Assembly (NCBI GenBank): GCA_003116975.1
Contig: BGKB01000044.1
Location: 1,004,940 to 1,068,939, forward strand
DNA length: 64,000 bases
Direction of reading: 5' to 3'
From: Aurantiochytrium sp. KH105
Taxonomy: Eukaryota; Sar; Bigyra; Thraustochytrida; Thraustochytriidae
The first letter of the stretch is position 1; each line of letters starts with the position of its first letter. This document shows positions 40,457 through 50,885 of this stretch, piece after piece. The notes beneath the pieces are model-generated. The model did not search any database. It saw nothing but the letters and a program-made list of their open reading frames with translations, and was not told the DNA's origin. The position numbers and the translations under genes were made by a program.

Positions 40457-42076
40457 CTAGGTGCGCACGCGTTTGGCCTTGCCGTGCTCTAAACTTTCTT
40501 CGAGGTAGGCAAGCCTGCCGAGGGCGTGCTGCATACGTCGATCGAGGCCGTTCAGCTTCATGGACATTTCCTCCATTGTATTTGTAAACTTTTCGGAGAA
40601 CTCGGTGAGCACAGGAAGGCTTAGCGCAGCGCCATGGGCCGTTGACATAATGGAAACATCGGGTGACTTATCCCCTTCGTTGTGGCCGCCGCCTTGCACG
40701 TGCGAGTCATGCGACATGTGGCCACGGCCAATCTCGAGGGAGGAAGAGTCCAAGTCTTGTGACGAGGAGGCATGATGGAGGTGGTGCTGACGATGTTGTT
40801 GTTGTTGTTGCTGCTGTTGATGGTGGTGTTGTTGCAAGTGGTGGTGCTGTTGCTGCTGCTGCTGGTGCTGATGGTGGTGCTGTTGTTGTTGATGATGGTG
40901 ATGATGTTGTTGTTGTTGCTGGTGTTGTTGGTGGAGAAGATGGTGGTGTTGCGGTTGTTGTTGGTGATGCTGCGTGTGCTGCTGCTGTTGGTGATGGTGT
41001 TCGAGGAGACTGTTGACAACATTTGAATGTTGGTGAGACATGATGGAAGGGGTGACGGGAGGAATGGTTTGATCGCCCATGTAGCCAATCATGGCCCGCT
41101 TGCGCGTCTTGCGATTAAGCTCCCGTGCCTTGACGTGCTTTTGTTTTGCGCGAGACTTGCAATACGCCTGCCAGAGCTCGTCCTCCGCCGCAAAGAGGCC
41201 CGCGAGATACGAGGTCACCTTGACGGGAATGTTCCGGTTCACGCCCTCGCAAGTTTTCTTGATGGTGGCGAGGTTGGCCATATAGTCCCTGCGAAAGCGG
41301 GACATTTCGTCCGAGCCGATATACCTGTTCTTGGTGTGGACTTCGACGAGATTGGTTGCGATCGACTGTGTGATGCCGATGCCACGTCCGCGGAGAATGA
41401 GCGTGTAGGTGAGACGGACAATAAGGCGATTTTGGTGACCGTTGTGGTTGTTCTTGAATGTGATTCTCGACGCGTTGCGCGGTTTCAAAGAGATGAGTTC
41501 AAAAAAATAGCCTCGCGATGGTTGCAGAGATACTAGCGGGATGGCCTTGAACTTGTCGGTCAAGCTTTGGCTGGGTGTGCGCACAAAGTTCTGCTCGACT
41601 TCGAAGCGCTCCAGCGTGACGGCGACGTCGACGTCGGAGACGAGGTCGCTGTTCGGCCCGGTCGAGTGGCCCCAGGGGTCGCCAGGGTCCGAGAGCGTCT
41701 TTGTCTTTCCGTGCCACTGTACAGCGATGGTGATGCCGTTGGTGTCGACACTGCTCATGAGCCACGTTTTTGGCGAGTGGCCCGCGATGCTAACGCGGCC
41801 GACGCGCTCAATGTCTTCGCCTTCGGGTGCCTTGAGAGAGGGCAGGCTTTGGGGCAGGGGTGCGGCTGCGGCGGCGGAGGTTGCAGACTCGGCCATTGCA
41901 GTGTGGTGCATGACGCCACCCTTGTGGTGCATGCCTGGATGTCCGCCGCCCATGCCTCCGCCCATGACTCCGCCGTGATGGCCTTGCCCGGAGCCGTCAT
42001 CCATGATCATGACGTTGGCGCCGGGGGCGTTCACATTCCCACGCGCGTCGCCGCCGATCATAATTCCTGTTCGCAA
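40457..42076 (-). CDS. Uncharacterised His/Gln-rich protein, probable regulatory protein
   Basis: The 539-residue protein is not recognised. The N-terminus is Gly/His/Met rich. Residues about 110-310 form a single compact, beta-rich domain with no repeats (for example QNRLIVRLTYTLILRGRGIG) ending in a basic stretch (KARELNRKTRKRAM) that could be a nuclear signal. From about 345 to 430 the sequence is almost only His and Gln, followed by a C-terminal helical segment (FSEKFTNTMEEMSMKLNGLDRRM) suited to a coiled coil and a basic tail (GKAKRVRT). A folded domain, basic patch, His/Gln tract and coiled coil is the usual build of a transcription regulator. This is inference; I cannot name a DNA-binding family. 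It converges on the helicase and diverges from the bromodomain gene. Confidence 0.8.
   Translation of the reverse strand: MRTGIMIGGDARGNVNAPGANVMIMDDGSGQGHHGGVMGGGMGGGHPGMHHKGGVMHHTAMAESATSAAAAAPLPQSLPSLKAPEGEDIERVGRVSIAGHSPKTWLMSSVDTNGITIAVQWHGKTKTLSDPGDPWGHSTGPNSDLVSDVDVAVTLERFEVEQNFVRTPSQSLTDKFKAIPLVSLQPSRGYFFELISLKPRNASRITFKNNHNGHQNRLIVRLTYTLILRGRGIGITQSIATNLVEVHTKNRYIGSDEMSRFRRDYMANLATIKKTCEGVNRNIPVKVTSYLAGLFAAEDELWQAYCKSRAKQKHVKARELNRKTRKRAMIGYMGDQTIPPVTPSIMSHQHSNVVNSLLEHHHQQQQHTQHHQQQPQHHHLLHQQHQQQQQHHHHHQQQQHHHQHQQQQQQHHHLQQHHHQQQQQQQQHRQHHLHHASSSQDLDSSSLEIGRGHMSHDSHVQGGGHNEGDKSPDVSIMSTAHGAALSLPVLTEFSEKFTNTMEEMSMKLNGLDRRMQHALGRLAYLEESLEHGKAKRVRT
40781..41003 (-). repeat. CAN-triplet repeat encoding a His/Gln tract
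   Basis: On the minus strand this is almost continuous CAA/CAG/CAC/CAT triplets. The mixing of all four codons indicates selection or long history at the protein level, not simple slippage of one triplet. Confidence 0.85.
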
Positions 42077-42852
42077 ATCCTGGGCAAAGGGAGACCTTCA
42101 GAACTTGCTTGGGCTTTTGCGCGTCCTCGTCGTTGCAATGCTGAGCACGAGCACGTGGGCGAAGAAAGGTGCTCCCTCCCTCGAGGCTTTGAGGACACCT
42201 TGTTCTCAAATCACTCACTTACTCACTCGCTCCCTCGCAAGCAAACTTGATTTCCCCCTCCTTGGTCTTCTTCACAGCGTTCGCTTCGTCGGGCGCTCCG
42301 CGTCGAGGTCTGCCCCGCTCCCGCGAGCGTCCGTGGCCGCGGCGTGCCCGGGCAGCGGGTCGGGTCGGGTCGCCTCGCCTCGCTGGCCGGGTTCGCGCTC
42401 TCGCCGCTGGTCCTGGCACGAACGATCGCCCGCCTGACTGTTAGGATGCGGGCGGCAGGCGCCGCGCCCGAGCCGGCCGCGCGCTCCCCCGCGCGCCGCG
42501 GGCTGGCTGGCCGGCCGGCGCGTGGCGTGGCCTCGCCTCGCCCGAGGGTCTCGCCTCGCCTCGCGTCGCGGTCTCGTGGCGCGGGTTTGTCGCGGGCCCG
42601 AAGTCGCGGGCGCGGCAAAGAGAGAGGGAGAGAGAGAGAAAGAAAGAAAGAAGGAGAGAGAGAGGGAACAGAGGAGAGAGAAAGAAAGGAGCGCGACGCC
42701 GCCTTTTTTTTCGGCGGCGCAAGGGCCTATAGCGGCCGGCGCGCACTTGCGGCGGCGCGGCGCAAGTGCGCTATGCGCGGCGCAAGTGCGCTTTGCGGAC
42801 GCCAAGTCGGCAGTCGACTTCAACGACCGCGCGCCGAGGGAAAAAAACGCGC

Positions 42853-42960
42853 CTGCCGCCTCGCCTCGCCTCGCCTCGCTTCGCCCCGCCTCGCGCAGCT
42901 CGCCTCGCCGCGACTCGCCTCGCCGCAACTCGACGCGACGCGACGCGACGCGCCGCGCTC
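42853..42960. repeat. CTCGC and GACGC pentamer arrays
   Basis: Tandem CTCGC-like units (42858-42930) run into GACGC units (42931-42955). The array lies about 800 bases upstream of the His/Gln-rich gene. Confidence 0.8.
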
Positions 42961-43958
42961 CGCGGCGCTCGCAGACGCGCACGGCGCGCCCGCGCGGAGA
43001 CGGCGGCGGTCGGCGCGCGGGGGCGGGAGCGGAGTGGGCGCTCTTGGCTTTCTTTCTTCCCTGGTTTCCTGCAGCGCGACCCACTCGACGCAGCAGCAGC
43101 AGCAGCAGACCGCGCCGGCTCGGCTTGGGCTTGGCGGTTTGCTTTGGCCTGGCGTGGCTTGCGTCGCGTGGCCTGGCCTGGCTTGGCTTGGGGGACGAAG
43201 GACGACGAGCGGAGCGGACGAATGGCGAAGAACGGGAATGCACGAGCGAGCGGGATTCGAGGTCTCTTGCGAGGTCGCTCGCTCGCTCGCTCACTTGCGT
43301 GCTCGCTTGCTCGCTTGCTCGCTTGCTTGCTTGCGTGCGTGCTTGCGTGCTCGCAGACCTCGCTCCGTTGGACGTCCGCCTTCTGCGCGACGCTGCGGCG
43401 TGGTCTGGCCGCTAAACAAACTACGAGCAGGCGAGCGAACGGGCGTGCATGCGCGTCGCAAATTCAGGTTGGTTCTGCAGAACAGCTGCGGTGCGGCGCT
43501 ACGACTCCGCCGCAGAGGAGGAGGAGGAAGAAGAACAAGATCAAGATAGGTGTCGAGAGGCGTCGCCGCCCGGGCCTCCGCGGTCGATCACAGTGCGCAG
43601 GGGTTCTCCCAGCCGCCGGGAAGCGGCCGCATCATAGCATAGAATACTTCGCAGGCTCCCTTCGTCGCGATGCTCGTCGCTGCTTTTGCCTCTGGCCAGC
43701 CCACCGGGCCTCGCACGCATTGCGATCGATTCGACCCGACTCGGGTCGAGTCCACCTCACCGTCAATCAACTTGAAGGCAACTTGAAGGCATCATGCGAG
43801 GACCGAGCGCCGCACATCCCGCCTCGAGTCAAAAGCCTTCTTTTCTTCTCCGCGTCATGCATGCACGCATGCATGCAAATCCCGGCTCTCCGCTCCTCTC
43901 GATCCCGGCTCTCCCCCGTGTCCTCTCTCCTCTCGCCAAGCCTGCCAGCGTCTACTCT

Positions 43959-43988
43959 TGCGTGCGTGCGTGCGTGCGTGCGTGCGCG
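43959..43988. repeat. (GTGC)n microsatellite
   Basis: About seven perfect GTGC units are followed by alternating CG and by GCATGC repeats, a purine-pyrimidine alternation that favours Z-DNA. Confidence 0.9.
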
Positions 43989-46298
43989 CATGCACGCATG
44001 CCATGGCGGTCTTGCCCTTCCTCATTTATCTTGCGCATCCTCCTCTTCTCTGCCGGGAGGCGACTTGTCCTTGAAGCAGCTTTTCTACTAGTAATAACAG
44101 ACAGCAGCAGCGCAGCGCACAGCCCGGCCTCGACGCGCCCTCCGTGCGCCGTGCCTTCTTCTCCGCCTGCTTCTTCGCCTTCTTCCCCGCGTCTCTCGAA
44201 ATCGTCCTCGCCGGCGTCGCCGCCGCTGCTGCTGCGTTGTCTTTTCTTTTTTCGCTTGTCCTCCTTTGCTCGCTCTTCTTTTCTTTCCTTTCCTTCCCTT
44301 CCCTTTTCGTTTCTTTTCTTTTCTTTTCTTTCCTCTTCCCTGTCTTCTTGTCTTTTCTTTTTTTCGACTCGAGAAGGACCCGTTCCAGCCGTTCTCGCGC
44401 GCGTTCTTCCGTGAAGCACGCCGCGCACCCCGCCGCGCGTGCAGAACTAGGCGGAACCTGGCAGAACTCGCCGGAATGGTGCCCTGCCAGGGCCTGGATT
44501 CCTCGCTGCACTTCGATGCATGCGAGGCGTCTGGTCTGTCTGTCTGCAGTGTTTGTGCTTGTCTGGCTGGCTGGCAGGCAGCCTGGGGAAATAAATGTAA
44601 CGCAGCGACCCAACTGCCTGCACGGCGCGGATGAGCCTTGTAGTGCCTGGATCATCTGTGGTGGCCGTCGATCAACGATCACCACCACCACGAAGACCTC
44701 CACCACAATCTCTATACCAAGGAGAGCCTCGATTCCGGCTCGTTCGCAAGCGCATTCTGCCGTTTTCTCAGGGGGGGAGAGGGAGTAACGCGGAGAGAGT
44801 GGGTCGATGTTGCTCGTGGGACGCACGGAAAAAGAAAATTCTACCCGTACCGACGGGTGAGCGAGTGCCTGCCTACCCTACGTTGCTCGTACAATTTCGG
44901 ATCCTGGTGAGTCATTTATCCAGACCAAGCGAGCGAAAAAAATTCCCGGACTCGGACGAGTTGAAGAGCTGCGTGTGGCTGTTTGTCCGCGGCGTGGACG
45001 AATCACAGCAGAAGCTCTGTTTTTAGCCAATGCAAGCAAGAACTCGCAAGACCGACGACCAGCGACATCTCAACGACGATACCCAGCCAGATTGTCGGCG
45101 CCTCGCACAGGACAAGACAAGACGGGACAAGTGGAAGAAAGAACAAAACAAGACAGAGTAAAACAAGACAAGACGCTACTCGGGAACAACTTGAAGGGAG
45201 AAAAGGCCATGACGAGTGTAGCATCTTCAGGCAGGTCACTCTCATGAAAGTGCTGCTGGCTGGTGGTGTGGCGAGCAATTTTTTATGCGGAGAAGTCGTC
45301 TAATCTGTGCAATCAACTCTCTGATTCTGCTGTGCATCTGCTGTGCAAACTTGCTGCGCTGGAACTGGAGCTGGCCGAGGCTGGCCGACCGGCAAATTTG
45401 AGCACGAACAGCTGAAACGTCAGATGGCGTGGAGATCTGAGCCCGCTCCGGTGGCTGGCTGACTGTTCGCGCCGTGGAGAGAGCATGTTTCTCGAGCTTC
45501 ATCGGCTCCAGTGCTTCAAAGTTTGCCATGCGGGGAAATGCGAGCAAACCGCATAAACGCGGCGAGCCAGCCAGCCAGCCTGCCAACATAGCCAGCCAAA
45601 CTTCGACGGGCCAGCCGTGTCCACCAACTCCCAAAGGCGTAAAACCAAGAGCCGCGAAACATAGCGGTACGACTACGCAGCGGACAGACCGTGCTGTTTG
45701 GCCTTTTGCGCGGTTTTGTTGATGGGCTGCTGCTGCTGATAATGATGGTGACAGGCCAACGAACGCAAAGGCGGGGGAAATGAAAGGGCAAAAGAACTCA
45801 TTTGACGAGTCCTCGCAGTCGGCAGCGGCGTCAGAGCGTTGGCGGGAGGAAAATTCTCCTTTTCTCGAGTCAATAATCGACAATGACCGAGAGGAACTTG
45901 GAGGAGGAAGAAAATAAATCCTTGGCGTCCATGGAGATGCAGGCCGCAGTTCGCATCAGCCAGTCAGTCAGCTAGCCAGACGAGACGCGTCGTTCATCCT
46001 CGTTCCCTCGCGCCTTTGACGAGCACGTGCAGACGATGTACTTCAGACACCGCATAACCACGAGGAACGTTGGCGGTGGGGACCCGCACTAATGAAGGAT
46101 ATTAAAGATCCTACAGAAAAAGAAAGAAAACCTTTTTTAGCAAGGGTTTATTACGGACCATGGAGGATATTCAAGAATGAGCTGCTTTGACTCGGCGATG
46201 ATAGGACCATCTTAGACGGTAGCTATGGAGTCGTCGTTTGGCATCATTGGACAAAAACCGGCAGCAGGCACGGCAGACGCGCAGCGCAGGCAGGCAGT

Positions 46299-46345
46299 CC
46301 CGCCGCCCGCCCGCCCGCCCGCCCGCTCGCCCGCGCGCGCGCCCG
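46299..46345. repeat. (CCCG)n then CG tract
   Basis: About eight CCCG units run into CGCGCG. The array lies about 180 bases before the bromodomain gene start. Confidence 0.9.
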
Positions 46346-46522
46346 CGGGAGTGAGTGCGATCCCAAGCGAAGCTTTTGTTCTCCCTTCCTGTCGTGCCCT
46401 TGCGCTTCGTCAGCCGGCGCGCATCGTCGCGCGAAGCCAGTGGCAGGCAAGGGGGAAAAAAGCGGAGCGGCGAGGACGCGAGTGCGCTCCAACTACCGCT
46501 CGCGCTCGACGCGGTACCGACC

Positions 46523-47894
46523 ATGGGCAAACCGGATGAAGCGCTTTGGCGCGCCGAAGCCAACCGCCTCGTGCAAAAGTTTGTCGACGATCCGGAATCA
46601 GGTACGTAATATTTTGGCGAGCTTTATTCACATCAGTGTCTGTCAAACCAAGGTATCTAACCTCTTCTGCCTACGTGCCTGCCTTCCTGCCTGCCTACTT
46701 GCCTGTTTCACTTGCGACCATCATGTACAGATCCTTTTCGTGAGCCTGTATTGTGGAAAGAATGGGATCTTCCAGACTATCCCACGATTGTTAAAGAGCC
46801 CATGGATCTCAGTACCATCAAAGCCAATCTGGACAAGAACAAGTACTCGAGCTTTGACGACTTTGTGCGCCACATGCGCTTAATATGGAGCAATTGCATG
46901 GCCTACAATGCGGTACGTTGGACTTTTGCTTCTTGCCTTGAGAGAAACAATGAAAGATCGACGCTTCGCGCGAAAGATGAAAGAACAACCTAAGACTGAC
47001 CTCATACGTACACGACCGACCGAACAAACAACCAATTGGTTGACCAACCTCTCTCTCTCTCTCTTTCTCTCTTTCTCATCGAACAATGCCTTACTCCTTG
47101 TTCGGAACACACAGGATGGGTCCGACTTGTACAAGGTGGCTCTCAAGCTGAAGCGCAAGTTTGATCGTGATCTCTCGCGCGCGGCAAAGAAACTTGACCC
47201 CACGGGCGCGAATAGCAGCAGTAATAACAACAACGGGGCCACACCAAACCGAAGCAAGTACGGCAAGACGCCTTCGCAGGCCGAGGTCGCCGACTTTTGC
47301 CGGCTCATTTACGAGATAGACGAGGTCCAACTCGGTGAGCTCATCATCAATATTGAGGAAACCTGCGAATCTGCGCTGCGCAAACGCTCCAGCGATGATG
47401 TCGATATTCTTGTCGATCGTATCGATGTCTCCAACTTTCGCCGTCTCGAGACCATGCTCAAGCAGTTTACAGAGCAAAACAAGTCACTCAGGCCTGCGCG
47501 AACGAAAATCGAGAGCGCATCTGCATCCAGCACTGTTGCTGGCGTCAAGCGGCCTGCGAGTGACGACACCTCCATGGAAGACGCTGCCGGCGAGCCCACG
47601 AAGAAGCCAAAGGCCGAACCAGCGCCTGCAACTGCAACTGCCCCAACACCTGCTGCGCCTGAAGCAAGTATTCTTCCTTCTGCGGACCCTGTCGTTGCAG
47701 CTGCTACTGCTCGTCCTCCTGCTGCTGCTGTTGAGGCTGTTGAGCCGCCTGCTGCGCCGGCTGCTCCTTCTGCACCGGCTGCTGCGCCGGCTGCGGGGGA
47801 CGTGGCTGCCGCGGAGTCTACTGCCTCAGCCGCACCTGCGTCATCTGCCCCTGAGCCAGCTGCTGCAAACGCCAATGGGACTGACGCAAGTTAG
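46523..47894 (+). CDS. Single-bromodomain BET-family protein, three exons
   Basis: I assemble exons 46523-46601, 46731-46912 and 47115-47894 (346 residues). Both introns are GT-AG with GTACGT donors, and the joins keep frame. The product has a bromodomain built across all three exons: DPFREPV, the conserved YPTIVKEPMDLSTI at about 43, the acetyl-lysine Asn in NCMAYN (about 83-87), then LYKVALKL. The end of exon 3 start region carries a NET-like domain (FCRLIYEIDEVQLGELI through VDRIDVSNFRRLETML, about 170-230). An Ala/Pro-rich tail with a basic patch (KRPASDD, KKPKAEP) follows. BET proteins bind acetylated histones and recruit transcription machinery. One bromodomain plus NET resembles plant GTE proteins. 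The start ATG sits in CGACCATGG. Confidence 0.88.
46602..46730 (+). other. Intron 1 of the bromodomain gene
   Basis: This is 129 bases with donor GTACGT and acceptor TGTACAG, in phase 1. Without removal the bromodomain is interrupted; the intron itself contains GCCTGCC repeats typical of this DNA's non-coding sequence. Confidence 0.85.
46913..47114 (+). other. Intron 2 of the bromodomain gene
   Basis: This is 202 bases with donor GTACGT and acceptor CACACAG, in phase 0. A CT-rich tract (47050-47077) precedes the acceptor. Splicing joins the acetyl-lysine-binding Asn region to the last bromodomain helix. Confidence 0.85.
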
Positions 47895-48583
47895 GCTTGA
47901 TTCCCTCTTTCTTTACTCTCACAAAAACGTACGTATATACATATGCCTTTACCTCCTTTTGCACGCTACATTGCACGCTACGTTGCGGAAAATGTGTCAC
48001 GCCAGACTCGCTTCTTTGGAATCTTATCTGACTGCAGACCCGCTCCTTGGAAATTATGCTCAATTGAAGTCTCAATACAATGAACGAGAGCTCATCCCAG
48101 CGCTGGCTTTGATGAATGACTGCTCGCGCCTGCTTTCACAAGGAAAAGCGCCGCAACCGAGCTCAAAATTCCCCCCAAAGAGCACGATTTCTTGACCGGC
48201 AGCATCCCTCAAAATGGAAAGAAAGGGAATACATTTGCTTGTTTGCCGCTCTTCAAACCGTGGCCACCTGCTAGTACGCAGAGTTACGCGCGTCGTTTCT
48301 TCTCCATTCTAGTAGAGGCCTCGTACGTTCAAGCTCTGTGGTCTGAAAGATAACATGGGGAGAAAGGGGAGATCTTGTCTTGTGCTTCCGAGTCCGAGTC
48401 TTACTTGGCCTTGGCGCGCGACAAAACAAATCGCTTTCGCGCCCATTCGCAGGCGAGCGCGACGAGGGCGAAGACGACGGTGCTGTGCGGCGGCGGTGGT
48501 GACCGCTCGCAGCCGCGTGCAGCCGCAGACGCAAAGTTAGACGTAGAGGAAGCGACGCGAGGCTCTGCACGGGCAACGGCGTC
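47895..48583. other. Intergenic region between BET and TFIIF-alpha genes
   Basis: This region of about 690 bases lies between two same-strand genes and presumably holds the 3' UTR of one and the promoter of the other. I see no additional gene. Confidence 0.5.
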
Positions 48584-50347
48584 ATGAGCAGCAGCAGCAG
48601 CAGCAGCAGCAGCGGCGGCGGCGGCGGCGCTGCTGGTGGAGGCGAAGACGCCGGCGAAAAGGAGGCGCCCGCGTACACAGAGCTCGAAGTGAGGTCGTCC
48701 TTTGCAGAAACGCGAAAGTACTACAATGCTCTCTTCCCGTACGCCAAGATCGAGATGGAAAAGGCCGTCAAAGCAGGACAGCTAAGCGCCGAAGAAGGCA
48801 AGGCACTCGCCTACCCACCCTTTGGGACCAAGGCGTGGCCCGCGCCCGTGCATCTTCGCGGCGAGGAAATTGGCGAGGACAAAGGCTCCGAAAGTGAACC
48901 GGATGATGACGATGATCCGCGCCCATTCAAAAGGCGGCGCCAGTACAAGATGCGCAAGGAGACCCGATGGGTCTTGACGGATCGTAAAAAGAAGAACGTC
49001 TTGCACGGACAGCTGGAGAGCCAATCGGCGCGGTACTACATGATGATCCCGCCGCCGCAGAGCAATCCAAACGAGCCTTTTCGCATGGTGCCCATTCATG
49101 AATGGATCGAGTTCAAGAAACCGCCAAATTATCACACGCTGAGCATCAGTGAGGCCAAAAGGCTCGAAGAAAGCAAGACGTCCATGAGCAACGTGGCCAA
49201 GTTTATGGAAGAAAGACAGCGCATGCGCGAGGAGGAAATGGAAAAGATGGGATCCCATGAAGAAATGCGCAAAGGCGCAGTGTCCAAAGTGAAACGTGAA
49301 AAGATACCCGAGCGAGGCAGTGGCGAGATTGGCGACGTCGATGGAGATGACCTGCTCATGAGCGACGACGACGCCGAGTTCAAGACGCGAAAGAAGATGC
49401 GCGGACGTGACATTGGTCTCGAGGCAGATTCTGACGATGGAAATGATGAGGAAGATATTGACGTCCTCGCCATTGATCGTCAAGATGCGGGCCGAGGCGA
49501 AGGCACAGGTGACGCTGATTACCAGCAAGAGTTTCAGGACGATGAAGATGACGGAGCTCTTATTCAGGAGGAAGAACTCCAGCACAATAACGAGGATGAC
49601 CTTATCGACGGCGCCGAGGACCTTCAAGAGGCCATCAGCGACGACGAGGACGAGGAAGATGACGAGTTCGATGAAGACGAGGACGAAGACGACGAGGATG
49701 AAGACATGGCCGATGCCGACGGCCCTGAGGGACGCGTCGCCCGCACGCCTATTGATGCGCAGCGCGCGCGCGAACAGGCCCAGGCTGAGGCGCGTGCCAA
49801 AGTCGTCAAGGAGGGCGGCCCGGCTGCAACGTCTGGGGCAGCTTCGACTTCGGCCAACGGGGGCTCGACGTCAACGGACCCGGCAGCAACTTCTGCTGCC
49901 TCGGGTGCAGGAGGCGCAGGAGGTGCAGCCTCCTCTGCGGGATCTGCAGCCTCATCCAGCGGAGCAGGCGGCGCAGGGGCTGGCACCGACAGATCAGCAG
50001 CAGGAGCTGGTTCTGGATCAGGCGCAGCTGCGGCTAAAACCGGCAACGCGGCTGGCGCTGCCCCTGGAACTGGTGTCGGTACCGAGAAGCGAAAGCAAGC
50101 AACAGGCCTCGATGCCTTTCGCGCCGCGGTCCTGGAGATTATGCGTAGCGAGGGCGGAACCATTGACATCGAGACTCTCTTGAAGTTGGGCACCAAAAAG
50201 AAGCTGCTCAAGTTGCTCAAGCAGGCCGGCATCAAGAAGAAAGACGCGTCAAAGCATCTTTCCAATGTCGCGAGGGAGATTGCTGATTTTGGCAACGACC
50301 CTATCAGTGGCGCCATGATCGCCAAGCTGAAACAAGAGTATATTTGA
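48584..50347 (+). CDS. Transcription factor IIF alpha subunit (RAP74)
   Basis: The 587-residue protein begins with a Ser10/Gly run. Residues 115-210 match the TFIIF-alpha N-terminal dimerisation domain: RWVLTDRKKKNVLHG, YYMMIPP, FRMVPIHEWIEF, then YHTLSISEAKRLEE and FMEERQRMREEE, in the same order as in human RAP74. A long acidic region follows (for example DEDEEDDEFDEDEDEDDE near 360), then an Ala/Ser/Gly-rich linker, then a small C-terminal helical domain (FRAAVLEIMRSEGGTID to LKQEYI) in the position of the RAP74 winged helix. TFIIF binds RNA polymerase II and supports initiation and elongation in the nucleus. It is intronless. It follows the BET gene on the same strand. The 3' flank contains the 23-bp minisatellite. 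Confidence 0.9.
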   Translation: MSSSSSSSSSGGGGGAAGGGEDAGEKEAPAYTELEVRSSFAETRKYYNALFPYAKIEMEKAVKAGQLSAEEGKALAYPPFGTKAWPAPVHLRGEEIGEDKGSESEPDDDDDPRPFKRRRQYKMRKETRWVLTDRKKKNVLHGQLESQSARYYMMIPPPQSNPNEPFRMVPIHEWIEFKKPPNYHTLSISEAKRLEESKTSMSNVAKFMEERQRMREEEMEKMGSHEEMRKGAVSKVKREKIPERGSGEIGDVDGDDLLMSDDDAEFKTRKKMRGRDIGLEADSDDGNDEEDIDVLAIDRQDAGRGEGTGDADYQQEFQDDEDDGALIQEEELQHNNEDDLIDGAEDLQEAISDDEDEEDDEFDEDEDEDDEDEDMADADGPEGRVARTPIDAQRAREQAQAEARAKVVKEGGPAATSGAASTSANGGSTSTDPAATSAASGAGGAGGAASSAGSAASSSGAGGAGAGTDRSAAGAGSGSGAAAAKTGNAAGAAPGTGVGTEKRKQATGLDAFRAAVLEIMRSEGGTIDIETLLKLGTKKKLLKLLKQAGIKKKDASKHLSNVAREIADFGNDPISGAMIAKLKQEYI

Positions 50348-50885
50348 GTCTCTTCTCGTGGAATACTCTGCGTTCGTTGCAACAGGTTAACCAAAAAGAT
50401 CAACATGACTTCACCAACGCATGCAACTACTCTTGCAAGCAAGCTGAAATTGGAAAAAGGGATTTGATCTTGAATCTTGAGTTCATTTTCCTTTTTATAA
50501 ATCGAAAGAAATGATGTTTCGTGATCAGGAGACACGTTCGTTTTGTGGTCACAAGAGAGGAGTTCTTGCAATTGAGAGAAACGATTCTTGTGATCAGAAA
50601 ATACGACTGTTTGTGATCAGAGGAGATGGGCGTCTGTAATTGAAAGAAATTATTGGTTGTGATCAGAAGACACGATAATTTTTGTTTGCTTTCGTGCCAT
50701 TGCCTCGTGACCTTGGTCAAAGAGAGGTACGAAGGGATCTGGCAACAAAGAGACGAGCAGGCTTCTTCTCCCTGCGCATTGGAGACATTTGCAAAAAGAT
50801 TGACGCCGAAACAAACTCGTGATCGGGCCATGAATCCTGTCGAGTATGACGAAGCGAGGATCAGCAATGCGCTGATCACTCACGA
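50348..50885. other. Convergent intergenic region with a minisatellite
   Basis: This region lies between the 3' ends of TFIIF-alpha and the SNARE gene and is A+T-richer than both. Its centre is the 23-bp repeat annotated separately. Confidence 0.5.
50498..50681. repeat. 23-bp minisatellite with 69-bp higher-order period
   Basis: There are eight consecutive 23-base units, starting at 50498, 50521, 50544, 50567, 50590, 50613, 50636 and 50659. Units starting at 50521, 50590, 50613 and 50659 begin GTGATCAG; the one at 50544 is a GTGGTCAC-like variant; those at 50498, 50567 and 50636 are of an AATTGAAAGAAA type. The order repeats every three units, so GTGATCAG recurs exactly every 69 bases. Confidence 0.85.

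Larger units (their letters stand above)
42077..46522. other. Long G+C-rich, repeat-dense intergenic region
   Basis: This region is 4.4 kb between divergent genes. It contains GTCGG/CTCGC arrays (42355-42960), CTTG/CTCG arrays (43270-43350), (GTGC)n, pyrimidine-rich TTTTC tracts (44240-44370), AAGAC pentamers (45108-45172) and (CCCG)n (46299-46345). Open frames of up to 400 codons exist on both strands but are low-complexity Arg/Ala/Ser and overlap each other in several frames. I see no gene. Confidence 0.55.

Noticed and set aside
42272-44091. Long overlapping frames (340-441 codons) on both strands
   Set aside because: They overlap in several frames, are built from CTCGC/CTTG repeats and have no domain or composition typical of this genome's real proteins.
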